Source: Marinihelvus sp942491555 (GTDB lineage: Bacteria > Pseudomonadota > Gammaproteobacteria > Xanthomonadales > SZUA-36). From it: a stretch of DNA of 64,000 bases. The stretch lies in NCBI GenBank assembly GCA_942491555.1, contig CALOBN010000001.1, positions 233,553 through 297,552 on the forward strand. Reading direction: 5' to 3'. This document shows positions 1 to 7,836 of the stretch, one piece after another. Below the pieces are notes generated by a model. The model searched no databases. It saw nothing but the letters and a program-made list of their open reading frames with translations, and was not told the DNA's origin. Both the position numbers and the translations under genes were made by a program. Positions within the stretch are counted from its first letter, which is position 1, and the number at the start of each line of letters is the position of its first letter.

Positions 1-166
1 CGCTGTGTTGCTGAAAGAGTGGGGTGATGAGCCGGTACCCGACGGCTCTGTATTGCTGCAACTTCGTGGACGCAATACCGTTACCCGGGCAGAGCTGGCG
101 ACCGTTGGCGAGTGGCGCCACTGGCAACAATCCCTGGCAGAACTGGAGCACTCACAATGGGCCTGA
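1..166 (+). CDS. 3' end of an unidentified protein (truncated by window edge)
   Basis: An open frame enters from the left edge (first full codon at base 2) and ends at the TGA at 164-166, giving about 54 C-terminal residues. The tail is acidic and has the features ...LLQLRGRNTVTR... and ...WRHWQQSLAELEH. Its last codons overlap the start of the following phosphoribosyltransferase gene (ATG at 157), so the two are probably co-transcribed and translationally coupled. I do not recognise the family. nagZ often precedes hpt in related genomes, but this tail does not look like NagZ to me. Confidence 0.6.
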   Translation, partial: AVLLKEWGDEPVPDGSVLLQLRGRNTVTRAELATVGEWRHWQQSLAELEHSQWA

Positions 167-723
167 CTGAATACAAAGGACACCCTGACCCCCAATCCTT
201 GCTCGACCGCTCACGGGTGCTGTTTGATCGCGAAGCCGTCGAAGCCGCGGTAGACCGGCTGGCGGACGCGGTTAACAGCCACTACGGCGATCAGCCGATT
301 GTGTTGGTGGGTGTTATGACCGGTGCCATTTTGCCCATGGCCTGGCTGGCGACGCGTCTGCGCATGCCGCTGGAGATGGATTTCGTCCATGCGACCCGCT
401 ATCGAGGCGGTATTCACGGACATGAACTGGAATACCGGGTTCCGCCCCGTTTCGATATGCAGGGTCGGCATGTGCTGATCATTGATGATATTTTCGACGA
501 GGGAAACACCCTGGCGGCGATCAAGGGTTCCGTGGAAAAACGCGGCGCCGCCAGCGTCAAACTCGCCGTGCTGGTGCGTAAAGACCATGACCGGGGTCTA
601 CCCCGCGACTACATTGATTTTTGGGGGATGGATGTGCCCGATGTTTACGTCTACGGCTGCGGCATGGACGCCTATGAAGAATGGCGCCATCTCGATTGCA
701 TCATGGCATTGGAAGAATCCTGA
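157..723 (+). CDS. hpt: Hypoxanthine-guanine phosphoribosyltransferase
   Basis: A cytosolic purine-salvage enzyme that joins hypoxanthine or guanine to PRPP to give IMP or GMP. The PRPP-binding loop is VLIIDDIFDEGNT near residues 106-118, and the family pattern of this gammaproteobacterial subgroup is visible (HATRYRGG..., KDHDRG..., YGCGMD). I start it at the ATG at 157 (188 residues): GGAG at 145-148 is well placed, and the frame upstream, which could begin at 112, overlaps the end of the previous gene with no family resemblance. The 10-base overlap with the upstream gene suggests coupling. fadH follows after 41 bp on the same strand. Confidence 0.88.
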   Translation: MGLTEYKGHPDPQSLLDRSRVLFDREAVEAAVDRLADAVNSHYGDQPIVLVGVMTGAILPMAWLATRLRMPLEMDFVHATRYRGGIHGHELEYRVPPRFDMQGRHVLIIDDIFDEGNTLAAIKGSVEKRGAASVKLAVLVRKDHDRGLPRDYIDFWGMDVPDVYVYGCGMDAYEEWRHLDCIMALEES

Positions 724-764
724 GCAGCGGTCCATCAGATGATTGATAAAAAGATGGAGTCCTT

Positions 765-2798
765 GTGAGTACGAACGCCTATCCCAGGCTCCTGGAGCCG
801 CTCGATCTCGGTTTTACCGTCCTGCGCAACCGGGTCCTCATGGGCTCGATGCACACCGGGCTGGAGGATCGGGCGAAAAACTTTCCGCGCCTCGCGGCCT
901 ATTTCCAGGAGCGTGCCGAAGGCGGTGTGGGACTGATGGTGACCGGTGGCATGGCGCCAACTTTACGTGGCTGGCTCGCCCCGCTGGCCTCCAGCATGGT
1001 GAGCCGGCATCAGTTGGCAAGACACCGCCTGGTAACCAATGCAGTGCATGAGTCCGATGGCAAAATCTGCATGCAGATTCTGCACGCCGGCCGCTATGGC
1101 TATCATCCGTTTGTTGTTTCCGCCTCTGATCGCAAGTCGCCGATATCACCCTTCAAACCAAAAGCACTCAGTGCGCGCGGTGTGGAGCGTGAGATCCGCG
1201 GCTTTGTGCGCGCCGCCAGGCTGGCGCGGGAGGCTGGTTATGACGGCGTTGAGGTAATGGGATCAGAAGGCTATCTGATCAACCAGTTCACCACGGAGCA
1301 CGTTAACAACCGTGTTGATAACTGGGGTGGAAATACTGAAAAACGCTACCGGATAGCCGAGGAAATTGTGGCGCGTGTGCGCGAGGCGACCGGGCCGGAC
1401 TTCATTATTATTTACCGCCTGTCCATGCTTGACCTGTTGCCGGATGGTAATCGCTGGGACGAGGTCGTGGCCCAGGCGCGGGCGGTAGAAGCAGCAGGCG
1501 CCACGATTATCAACACGGGCATTGGCTGGCACGAAGCGCGTATTCCGACCATCGCCACCATGGTGCCGCGCGGTGCATTTACCTTTGTATCGGCGCGCCT
1601 GCGCCCCGAGGTAAGCGTTCCCCTGGTGACCACAAACCGCATCAATACACCGGAAGTGGCCGAGGCGGCACTGGCCCGCGGCGATGCCGACCTGGTGTCC
1701 ATGGCTCGCCCCTTGCTGGCTGATCCCGAATTTGTGGTCAAGGCAGCGCGCAATGAAGCGCATCGAATCAATACCTGTATCGCCTGCAACCAGGCATGCC
1801 TGGACCACACGTTTAAAAACCAGATTGCCAGTTGCCTGGTTAATCCCCGCGCCTGTTTCGAAACCGAACTCAATTTCCCGCCGGCCAGGACGATAAAAAA
1901 AGTCGCCGTGGTGGGTGCCGGCCCGGCGGGCCTGGCCTGTGCGACGCTGGCGGCGGAACGCGGACATCGGGTCACGTTATTTGACCTGGCGGATGATATC
2001 GGTGGTCAATTCAATATGGCGCGCAAGGTGCCGGGCAAGGAAGAATTTAACGAGACAATTCGCTATTTCCGGCAAAGACTGACCGATACCGGTGTGAAAT
2101 TGATGCTCGGGACCTATGTCAATGCCGGGATGCTGGAGGAATTCGATGAACGGGTCATTGCGACCGGTGTTACGCCCAGGACGCCAGCCATCGAGGGCAT
2201 CGATCACCCGAGTGTCCTGAGTTATCTCGAGGTCCTCCGGGACGGTGCACCTGTGGGTGAACGGGTGGCGATTGTCGGTGCCGGCGGGATTGGTTTTGAT
2301 GTTGCTGAATACCTGGCGCACGATCATGAGCAGCCTTCGCCAAGCCTGTCCATGGATGCTTTTGCCAGGGACTGGGGTATCGACATGACCCTGCAGGCCC
2401 GCGGCGGTGTAGCGGGCGTAGCGCCGCAGCCCTTCCAGGCTGTGCGTCAGCTCACCTTGTTGCAACGCAAGGACAGCAAGCCCGGCAAGAATCTGGGCAA
2501 AACCACGGGCTGGGTACACCGCATGAACCTCAAACGCCGCGGTATTGAGGCCCTGTCGGGCGTGAGCTACCAAAAAATTGACGACCAGGGGCTGCACATC
2601 GAGCAAAACGGACAAACCCGCGTGTTGCCGGTGGACAATGTGGTGATCTGTGCCGGGCAGTTATCCAACCAGGACCTGTTCAAGGAATTGCAGTCCTCAG
2701 GTCACCAGGCGCATCTGCTTGGTGGTGCTTTCGAGGCAAGAGAGCTGGACGCCAAACACGCCATTCGGCAAGGCGCGGAACTGGCCGCGCGCTTGTAA
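765..2798 (+). CDS. fadH: NADPH-dependent 2,4-dienoyl-CoA reductase
   Basis: An auxiliary beta-oxidation enzyme that reduces 2,4-dienoyl-CoA from unsaturated fatty acids. The 677-residue length is that of bacterial FadH. The first ~340 residues form an Old Yellow Enzyme-like FMN barrel (HAGRYGYHP; SEGYLINQF near 165). A 4Fe-4S cysteine cluster follows (CIACNQACLD and two later cysteines, about 338-364). A two-dinucleotide FAD/NADPH domain begins at VVGAGPAGLACA (about 380), with a second GAGGIGFDVAEY motif near 505. It begins at GTG 765, preceded by GGAG at 756-759. It shares a strand with hpt and has no obvious promoter of its own. Confidence 0.93.
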   Translation: MSTNAYPRLLEPLDLGFTVLRNRVLMGSMHTGLEDRAKNFPRLAAYFQERAEGGVGLMVTGGMAPTLRGWLAPLASSMVSRHQLARHRLVTNAVHESDGKICMQILHAGRYGYHPFVVSASDRKSPISPFKPKALSARGVEREIRGFVRAARLAREAGYDGVEVMGSEGYLINQFTTEHVNNRVDNWGGNTEKRYRIAEEIVARVREATGPDFIIIYRLSMLDLLPDGNRWDEVVAQARAVEAAGATIINTGIGWHEARIPTIATMVPRGAFTFVSARLRPEVSVPLVTTNRINTPEVAEAALARGDADLVSMARPLLADPEFVVKAARNEAHRINTCIACNQACLDHTFKNQIASCLVNPRACFETELNFPPARTIKKVAVVGAGPAGLACATLAAERGHRVTLFDLADDIGGQFNMARKVPGKEEFNETIRYFRQRLTDTGVKLMLGTYVNAGMLEEFDERVIATGVTPRTPAIEGIDHPSVLSYLEVLRDGAPVGERVAIVGAGGIGFDVAEYLAHDHEQPSPSLSMDAFARDWGIDMTLQARGGVAGVAPQPFQAVRQLTLLQRKDSKPGKNLGKTTGWVHRMNLKRRGIEALSGVSYQKIDDQGLHIEQNGQTRVLPVDNVVICAGQLSNQDLFKELQSSGHQAHLLGGAFEARELDAKHAIRQGAELAARL

Positions 2799-2832
2799 AC
2801 ACCGGTTATCAGGGTCGTCACCGGTCTGCCAT

Positions 2833-2861
2833 TTGAAGAATATGTAAACACGAAATACAAT
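2833..2861 (+). promoter_or_regulatory. Sigma-70 promoter before the winged-helix regulator
   Basis: TTGAAG (2833-2838) and TACAAT (2856-2861) are separated by exactly 17 bases and lie 44 bp upstream of the regulator's ATG at 2905. Transcription would start near 2868. It would serve the regulator and probably the reductase at 3485. Confidence 0.55.
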
Positions 2862-2904
2862 TCGCACAAGTCTCCGGCTTTCCGGACGGCATTGGGCAGA
2901 ATAT

Positions 2905-3470
2905 ATGAGTCAATGGACCCTCTTCAGTAATCACGGCCACGTACTGGTGGTGCTTTCGCGTGACCCGGATGCCCGACTCCGGGATGTCGCACAAGTGGTC
3001 GGTATTACCGAGCGTGCGGTTCAGAAAATCGTCCGCGATCTGCAGGACGGCGGCATGATCAGCGTGGAAAAGCAGGGCCGCAGAAACCGTTATCACTTAC
3101 ATGGTGATGTTCCGTTGCGCCATGAGCTGGAAGCGCATTGTTCCAGCGGGGCATTGTTGTCGCTGATCAATGCTGGATCAGCAGGCGGGCTGGTCACCGA
3201 TCAGACCGCAGAGCCTGTGCGCGACACACAGCAGGATGGGCCAGCTGCAGAGGTCGCCCCTGTTGTTGAAGCCAGCCCCTTAGCAGCGAAATCCCGAGCC
3301 CGACCCCTGAGCCAGAACCAGAACCACCCGAACCAGAACCAGAACCAGAACCAGAACCCTCAACCGAACGCGAACCGGCTGAAGAGCCTGTCAGCAATGC
3401 TCCGGCCCGCAAGCCTCGTCGCAAGAAAACTGCAGACGACGATCCTGCGGACCAGGGCAGCTTGTTTTAG
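2905..3470 (+). pseudogene. Winged-helix (MarR/ArsR-like) transcriptional regulator, one-base frameshift
   Basis: The N-terminal ~75 residues form a winged helix-turn-helix (DARLRDVAQVVGITERAVQKIVRDLQDGG, then the wing RRNRYHLHG). The same frame then runs into Gln/Asn-rich nonsense and overlaps the next gene up to 3588. Reading one base back at the CCCC run at 3276-3279 restores a sensible tail: a Pro-Glu repeat, then a basic stretch ARKPRRKKTADDD and an end in QGSLF, stopping at TAG 3468-3470, just 14 bp before the next ATG. The length, 566 bases, is one short of a whole number of codons. A missing C (mutation or sequencing error) is the simplest explanation; a programmed -1 shift is less likely. 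The target is unknown. Confidence 0.7.
3312..3359 (+). repeat. Hexanucleotide repeat (CCAGAA units)
   Basis: About seven near-perfect CCAGAA units, interrupted once by CCACCC, encode the Pro-Glu repeat of the regulator in its restored frame and Gln-Asn in the annotated frame. Six-base units change the length without shifting the frame. Confidence 0.8.
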
Positions 3471-3484
3471 TCCGGCGCGCCGAT

Positions 3485-4540
3485 ATGGGCTGGATGATTT
3501 ATGGCGCCAATGGTTACACCGGCGAACTGATCGCAAGGGAAGCGGTTCGCCGCGGAATGCGACCCGTGCTGGCGGGCCGGAACCGTGAAGCGATCGAGGC
3601 ACTGGGGCGTGAGCTGAAACTGGAAACCCGGGTCTTTTCCCTCGATGCAGACCTTACCGCCGAGTTGTCCTCGCAGGACCTGGTGCTGCATTGCGCCGGT
3701 CCATTCTCGGTGACCAGCGCTCCGATGCTCGAAGGCTGCCTGGCGAGTAAAACCCACTATCTCGACATCACCGGCGAGATCGACGTGTTCGAGCATGCCT
3801 GGAAACAGGATGACCGGGGCCGCAAGTCCGACGTGTTGATTTGTCCGGGTGTGGGTTTTGATGTGGTGCCCACGGATTGTCTTGCCGCCGGCCTGGTGGC
3901 CAGGCTGCCGGCCGCGACATCGCTGGTGCTCGCATTTGAAGCTGGTGGTGGCCCCAGTCGTGGCACAGCGAGAACCAGTATCGAAGGGCTGGGCAAGGGC
4001 GGCCGGGTTCGCGAGGGGGGCGTCATTCGCACGGTCCCCAGCGCCTGGAAGTCGCGTCGTGTGCCGTTTCCTGCGGGTGAACGTACCGCGGTGACCATTC
4101 CCTGGGGCGATGTTTTCACGGCCTGGGTATCGACCGGTGTGCCCAATATCGAGGTTTACATGTCGATGTCGCCGGCAGCCATCAACAAAATGAAACGTCT
4201 TTCGAGCCTGGGGCCGGTGCTTTCCTGGGGCTGGGTACAGCGTTTCTTGCGTCGCCAGGTCGACCGTCGTATCAGCGGCCCGGACGATGCGCGTCGCGCA
4301 GATACCGGCGTCCAGGTCTGGGGCGAGGCCGCCAGCGCGGATGGCCGGCAGGTTCAGGGGACTCTGACCGGCCCCAATGGTTATGACGTAACGGTAACAG
4401 CCAGCCTTGGCATTGTTGCCCGCTTGCTGGAGGGCACGGCCGTGGGTGGCTTCACAACCCCATCGTTGTTGATGGGTGCGGACTATGCAGCCTCTTTACC
4501 CGGCGTGAAAATGAACTGGAGCCAACCGCTCAGCGGCTAA
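3485..4540 (+). CDS. Saccharopine-dehydrogenase-family NAD(P)-dependent reductase
   Basis: 351 residues. It starts directly with a Rossmann nucleotide-binding segment (WMIYGANGYTGELI, residues 3-16; LAGRN near 30), as in the saccharopine dehydrogenase/trans-acting enoyl reductase superfamily. The family includes reductases acting on lipid or polyketide intermediates, but the substrate cannot be read from the sequence. It starts 14 bp after the restored stop of the regulator, so the two probably share a transcript. Its 3' end overlaps the convergent yigZ by 11 bp. Confidence 0.75.
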   Translation: MGWMIYGANGYTGELIAREAVRRGMRPVLAGRNREAIEALGRELKLETRVFSLDADLTAELSSQDLVLHCAGPFSVTSAPMLEGCLASKTHYLDITGEIDVFEHAWKQDDRGRKSDVLICPGVGFDVVPTDCLAAGLVARLPAATSLVLAFEAGGGPSRGTARTSIEGLGKGGRVREGGVIRTVPSAWKSRRVPFPAGERTAVTIPWGDVFTAWVSTGVPNIEVYMSMSPAAINKMKRLSSLGPVLSWGWVQRFLRRQVDRRISGPDDARRADTGVQVWGEAASADGRQVQGTLTGPNGYDVTVTASLGIVARLLEGTAVGGFTTPSLLMGADYAASLPGVKMNWSQPLSG

Positions 4541-5117
4541 GCCAGAGTTTGGCCTCGCCGCGACTGAGTTCACGGATCGCGACCCGCAGTGGTTCAATTC
4601 GTGCCTGTGGCACCTCCAGATCCAGACGCACACCCTGGTCGTTAAAGGTTTCGCCGAGTTTCCGCGCACCTTCCCGCTCCATGAGCTGGTGCAGCGGACC
4701 AGCCAGCGCAAAATCTGCCACGATTTCACAACGGCGCCAGAGAACTTTTTCCTTGAACCGTCCTTGATCCAGGCACTGGGCGGCGGCTCCGCCATAAGCG
4801 CGGACCAGGCCGCCGACGCCAAGCTTTATGCCACCGAAATAACGTGTAACCACAACCATGACGCCGTCCAGATCGCGGCCTTCGAGCACGGCCAGTATCG
4901 GTCGGCCCGCAGTTCCGCCGGGTTCACCATCATCATTGAAGCGGTGCCGGCCATTTATACGCCAGGCCCAGCAGTTATGGTTCGCAGCCGGCTCGGCCAC
5001 CCGTTCGAAATACGCCAGTGTTTCGGCCTCGTTGGCCACCGGGCTGGCGTGGGCAATAAAACGGCTGCGTTTGACGACCATTTCCACACTGCACGGGGCG
5101 TGTAACTGAAGGCTCAT
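4530..5117 (-). CDS. yigZ: YigZ/IMPACT family protein (UPF0029)
   Basis: A small cytosolic protein of the IMPACT family, of uncertain role in bacteria (proline-peptide or translation-linked functions have been proposed). The diagnostic segments are KRSRFIAHASPV, FNDDGEPGGTAGRPIL and VVVTRYFGGIKLGVGGLVRAYG, followed by the C-terminal UPF0029 domain. I use the ATG at 5117 (195 residues) because it gives the usual ~20 residues before KRSRFI; an in-frame ATG at 5147 would add ten residues and overlap the end of the anti-sigma gene. Neither start has a clear Shine-Dalgarno. It lies directly downstream of the sigma/anti-sigma pair. Confidence 0.85.
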   Translation of the reverse strand: MSLQLHAPCSVEMVVKRSRFIAHASPVANEAETLAYFERVAEPAANHNCWAWRINGRHRFNDDGEPGGTAGRPILAVLEGRDLDGVMVVVTRYFGGIKLGVGGLVRAYGGAAAQCLDQGRFKEKVLWRRCEIVADFALAGPLHQLMEREGARKLGETFNDQGVRLDLEVPQARIEPLRVAIRELSRGEAKLWLSR

Positions 5118-5130
5118 GTGGAGGTCAGCA

Positions 5131-5871
5131 TTATTGGGGGCCGTCATCCGGGTTCAGAAGAGGGTTCAGATCTTCGGGAATAGCCATATCCGGCCACTGT
5201 TCCCGTAACCGTGCCAGTTCCCCGGCCGCTTCCTGCACAAGCCCCGCCTCCTGCAGGCGGCGAATCTCTGCCAGCCATTCTGCCGGGTCGGACTGTGGCG
5301 TTTCCATGCGCATGCTCTGCAGCGCATCATCCTGATCTTCAGTCGACCGTTGTTTCAAGGCCGGTGCCTGCCTGGCCGCCTCATCCTGCACAGCAGAGAT
5401 GCCCGATGCCTCGTTGCGGGCTTCCGGCGTGGCGCTGATCACCTGGACGTCCGCGGCACGCGAGCGGCGCAACTGAATTGTTTCAGCGGGTTCATCGGCA
5501 GCCTGTGGTGGCGATGCGGCGGGTGTGGCCTGGGTCGCCGTTGGCATAGGTGGCGCCTGTTCAGGTACGGGTATGGATTTTGGAGCCGTCGCCGGGAAAG
5601 GGGCTTGCTCGCGCATCTGCAACAACAGCGTCAGGCCCAGCACAATCACAGCAGTGGTCGTTAGTGCATGGAGCCAGCCAAAACTCCAGGGCCGGCTGCT
5701 ATGCGGCTTGTCTACAGCAGCGCGCGCACGGTTCAGTATGGCCTGGTCGATCAGGTCCGGCGGCTCGGTCATGTCTACCGCATCCAGCCGGGCATAGGAT
5801 GTGCGGATCGCCTGCGAAACCTCGCTGTCGTCTTGCCCCGGCTTTGCCTCAAAGTCGTCTGATCCGCTCAT
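5131..5871 (-). CDS. Membrane-anchored anti-sigma-like protein
   Basis: 246 residues. An acidic cytoplasmic N-terminus (1-60) precedes one transmembrane helix (about 67-85, HALTTTAVIVLGLTLLL), a Pro/Ala/Gln-rich periplasmic linker and a C-terminal helical region (PAEWLAEIRRLQEAGLVQEAAGELARLREQWP). The start overlaps the stop of the ECF sigma gene as ATGA (5868-5871). This arrangement and the topology indicate an anti-sigma factor. There is no His-Cys-Cys zinc motif, so it is not of the ZAS type, and the role is inferred from context. The C-terminal helices resemble a short tetratricopeptide-like unit. Confidence 0.65.
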   Translation of the reverse strand: MSGSDDFEAKPGQDDSEVSQAIRTSYARLDAVDMTEPPDLIDQAILNRARAAVDKPHSSRPWSFGWLHALTTTAVIVLGLTLLLQMREQAPFPATAPKSIPVPEQAPPMPTATQATPAASPPQAADEPAETIQLRRSRAADVQVISATPEARNEASGISAVQDEAARQAPALKQRSTEDQDDALQSMRMETPQSDPAEWLAEIRRLQEAGLVQEAAGELARLREQWPDMAIPEDLNPLLNPDDGPQ

Positions 5872-6398
5872 GACTGCAGCACCTCCTTGAGTTTTCGCGT
5901 GGCATAGCGCAATCGGCTTTTCGCAGTTTCAGGGGTGACGCCGGTGGCGGCGGCAAGCTGCTCCAGGCTCAGGCCGCTTTCCATGCGCAGTAAGAAGGCA
6001 TCCCGCTGATCCCGGGGCAGGGTGGCAATCGCGCTGCGGAAACGACGTAGCCTGGCATCTTCATCCATGCTCTCAGCGGGACGATTCGGATTTGGGTCTT
6101 CCAGGTCCGGCGGCAGGGCTGCGGTCTCACGCCCGGCCCGGTAATGATCCACCAGGTGATTGTGTGCAATCCGAAACAACCACGCCCGGAAGGGGGATTG
6201 GTCGCGATAGCGTTTACGGGCGGCAATCACTTTCTCCCAGCAACCCTGGTACAGGTCATTGGCGGTGGTAGGGTCTGAAACGTGACGCAGGAAATAGCGA
6301 TAAAGCGATTTTCGATAGCGCGCATAAAGCACTTCGAATGCTGCGACATCACCTTTTGCGTAGCTGAGCATAAGCGTCTCGTCACTGTCTTCCTTCAT
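5868..6398 (-). CDS. ECF RNA polymerase sigma factor
   Basis: 176 residues from the ATG at 6398 (MKEDSDETLM...). Region 2 covers about 22-90 (YRYFLRHVSDPTTANDLYQ, then FRAWLFRIAHNHLVDHYR). Region 4, a helix-turn-helix, covers about 120-172 (LPRDQRDAFLLRME, LAAATGVTPETAKSRLRYA). The frame could open earlier, at 6563, but that extension lies inside the 3' end of xseA and has no sigma character. It is coupled by ATGA overlap to the membrane protein downstream, its likely anti-sigma factor. I could not identify the inducing signal or an auto-regulated promoter. Confidence 0.88.
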   Translation of the reverse strand: MKEDSDETLMLSYAKGDVAAFEVLYARYRKSLYRYFLRHVSDPTTANDLYQGCWEKVIAARKRYRDQSPFRAWLFRIAHNHLVDHYRAGRETAALPPDLEDPNPNRPAESMDEDARLRRFRSAIATLPRDQRDAFLLRMESGLSLEQLAAATGVTPETAKSRLRYATRKLKEVLQS

Positions 6399-6492
6399 AT
6401 GCGGCAGGCCCGTGGAAAGTCGGTATGCACATGCCCGGCCCCTGCCTGGTTCACCCGATATCGTGTTAAACGTTGCATCAGCGGAATCGGGG

Positions 6493-7791
6493 TTAATCCT
6501 TATCCGGGCTGGAGGGCGCAGCGTTCGGTGTGAGGTCATCGACCACTGCGCTGAAACGGCCATCCGCCAGGTGGGTAATGATGGTTGTCCCCGGGCTCAG
6601 CTGCGCAATGGTGCGCACCGTTGCGCCGCTTGCAGCCTCGACGGTGACGCTGTAGCCGCGTTCCAGTGTGGGCAGAGGACTGACCGCATGCAGGGTTCGT
6701 GCGAGGGCCGCGAGCCGTTCGCGCCGCCTCGGTAAAAGCTGGTCCAGGGCGGTGGCAAGCCGTTGCTGTAATGGACGAAGACGTCGGCGCTGTTCAGCCA
6801 CAAAGCGCTCCGCGGTTGCCTGCAGACGGCGCTCAAGGCCGCACAGCTGCTCACGCTGTTGGCCCAGGCGTCGCTCAGGGTGCTGACCCTTAAGCCGCTC
6901 CATGAGCTCATCGAGGCGCTGTATGCGATTGTGCAGCTGCCCCTGGACACGGCGTGCCAGCTGGTCGCGCATGGCGTCAAACGCTTGCCGCAGCACTGCG
7001 ATATCCGGCGTCAGCTGTTCGGCTGCCGCCGAAGGCGTCGGGGCACGAAGGTCTGCAACGAAATCACTGATACTCACATCCGTCTCATGCCCGACTGCCG
7101 AGATTACCGGGATTTTCGAAGCGGCAATGGCCCGCGCTACGCTTTCCTCGTTGAAGGCCCAGAGGTCTTCAAGCGAGCCACCGCCGCGCCCGAGAATGAT
7201 GGCCTGCGCAATGCCATGGCGGTTGACGGCTTCCAGGGCCCGGCAGATGGCCGGCGCTGCGGTATCTCCCTGCACCGGCACCGGGTAGAGCCGCAGCTGC
7301 GCGAGCGGCCAGCGTCGTTCGAGAACATGAATAATGTCGCGGATAACCGCGCCGCTGGGAGAGGTAATCACCGCGATATGGCGTGGTGCGCGCGGCAGGG
7401 GTTTGCGTCGCTCAGGTCGAAATAACCCTTCTTTTTCGAGGGTTTGTTTGAGGGCTTCAAAGGCCGCTCGCAGGCGTCCTTCGCCGGCCATTTCCATGGC
7501 GTCTGCAATGAGCTGGTATTCGCCACGCGCTTCGTACAGCCCCAGGCGGCCACGCAGTTGCACCAACTGTCCGTTTTCGGGTTTGAATGCGAGGCCGCGG
7601 GCGTTGCCACGAAACAGTGCGCAACGAATCTGCGCCTGTTCATCTTTCAGGGTGAAGTACAGGTGGCCTGAGGCGGGCCTGGCCAGATTGCTGATTTCGC
7701 CCTCTACCCATAGCTGGGGAAAGCCTGCTTCAAGATGCAGACGAACTTCGCGGTTCAGTTCACTGGGTGTATAGACGCTGCGCATTGTCAC
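6493..7791 (-). CDS. xseA: Exodeoxyribonuclease VII large subunit
   Basis: The 432-residue catalytic subunit of the cytosolic single-strand exonuclease ExoVII. An N-terminal OB fold covers about residues 7-100 (LWVEGEISNLARPASGHLYFTLKDEQAQIRCALF, split around the strands). The catalytic core holds VITSPSGAVIRDI, IILGRGGGSLEDLWAFNEE and SAVGHETDVSISDFVADLRAPTPSAAAE. A long coiled coil follows, then a C-terminal segment LERGYSV. The adjacent xseB is absent, as in many gammaproteobacteria where it lies elsewhere. xseA diverges from the amidohydrolase gene across 45 bp. Confidence 0.94.
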   Translation of the reverse strand: MTMRSVYTPSELNREVRLHLEAGFPQLWVEGEISNLARPASGHLYFTLKDEQAQIRCALFRGNARGLAFKPENGQLVQLRGRLGLYEARGEYQLIADAMEMAGEGRLRAAFEALKQTLEKEGLFRPERRKPLPRAPRHIAVITSPSGAVIRDIIHVLERRWPLAQLRLYPVPVQGDTAAPAICRALEAVNRHGIAQAIILGRGGGSLEDLWAFNEESVARAIAASKIPVISAVGHETDVSISDFVADLRAPTPSAAAEQLTPDIAVLRQAFDAMRDQLARRVQGQLHNRIQRLDELMERLKGQHPERRLGQQREQLCGLERRLQATAERFVAEQRRRLRPLQQRLATALDQLLPRRRERLAALARTLHAVSPLPTLERGYSVTVEAASGATVRTIAQLSPGTTIITHLADGRFSAVVDDLTPNAAPSSPDKD

Positions 7792-7836
7792 GATGATAAA
7801 CTGGCGCCGCTTGGAAGTCCTGCCAGAGGGTATTTT

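Noticed and set aside
3312..3359. Short repeats resembling a CRISPR array or tandem protein-binding sites
   Set aside because: Contiguous six-base units without spacers inside a coding frame encode a Pro-Glu stretch.
2905..3588. Taking the regulator as a 227-residue protein that overlaps the next gene by about 100 bp
   Set aside because: The last ~90 residues read as low-complexity Gln/Asn and then as shifted translation of the next gene; the -1 frame gives a natural ending.
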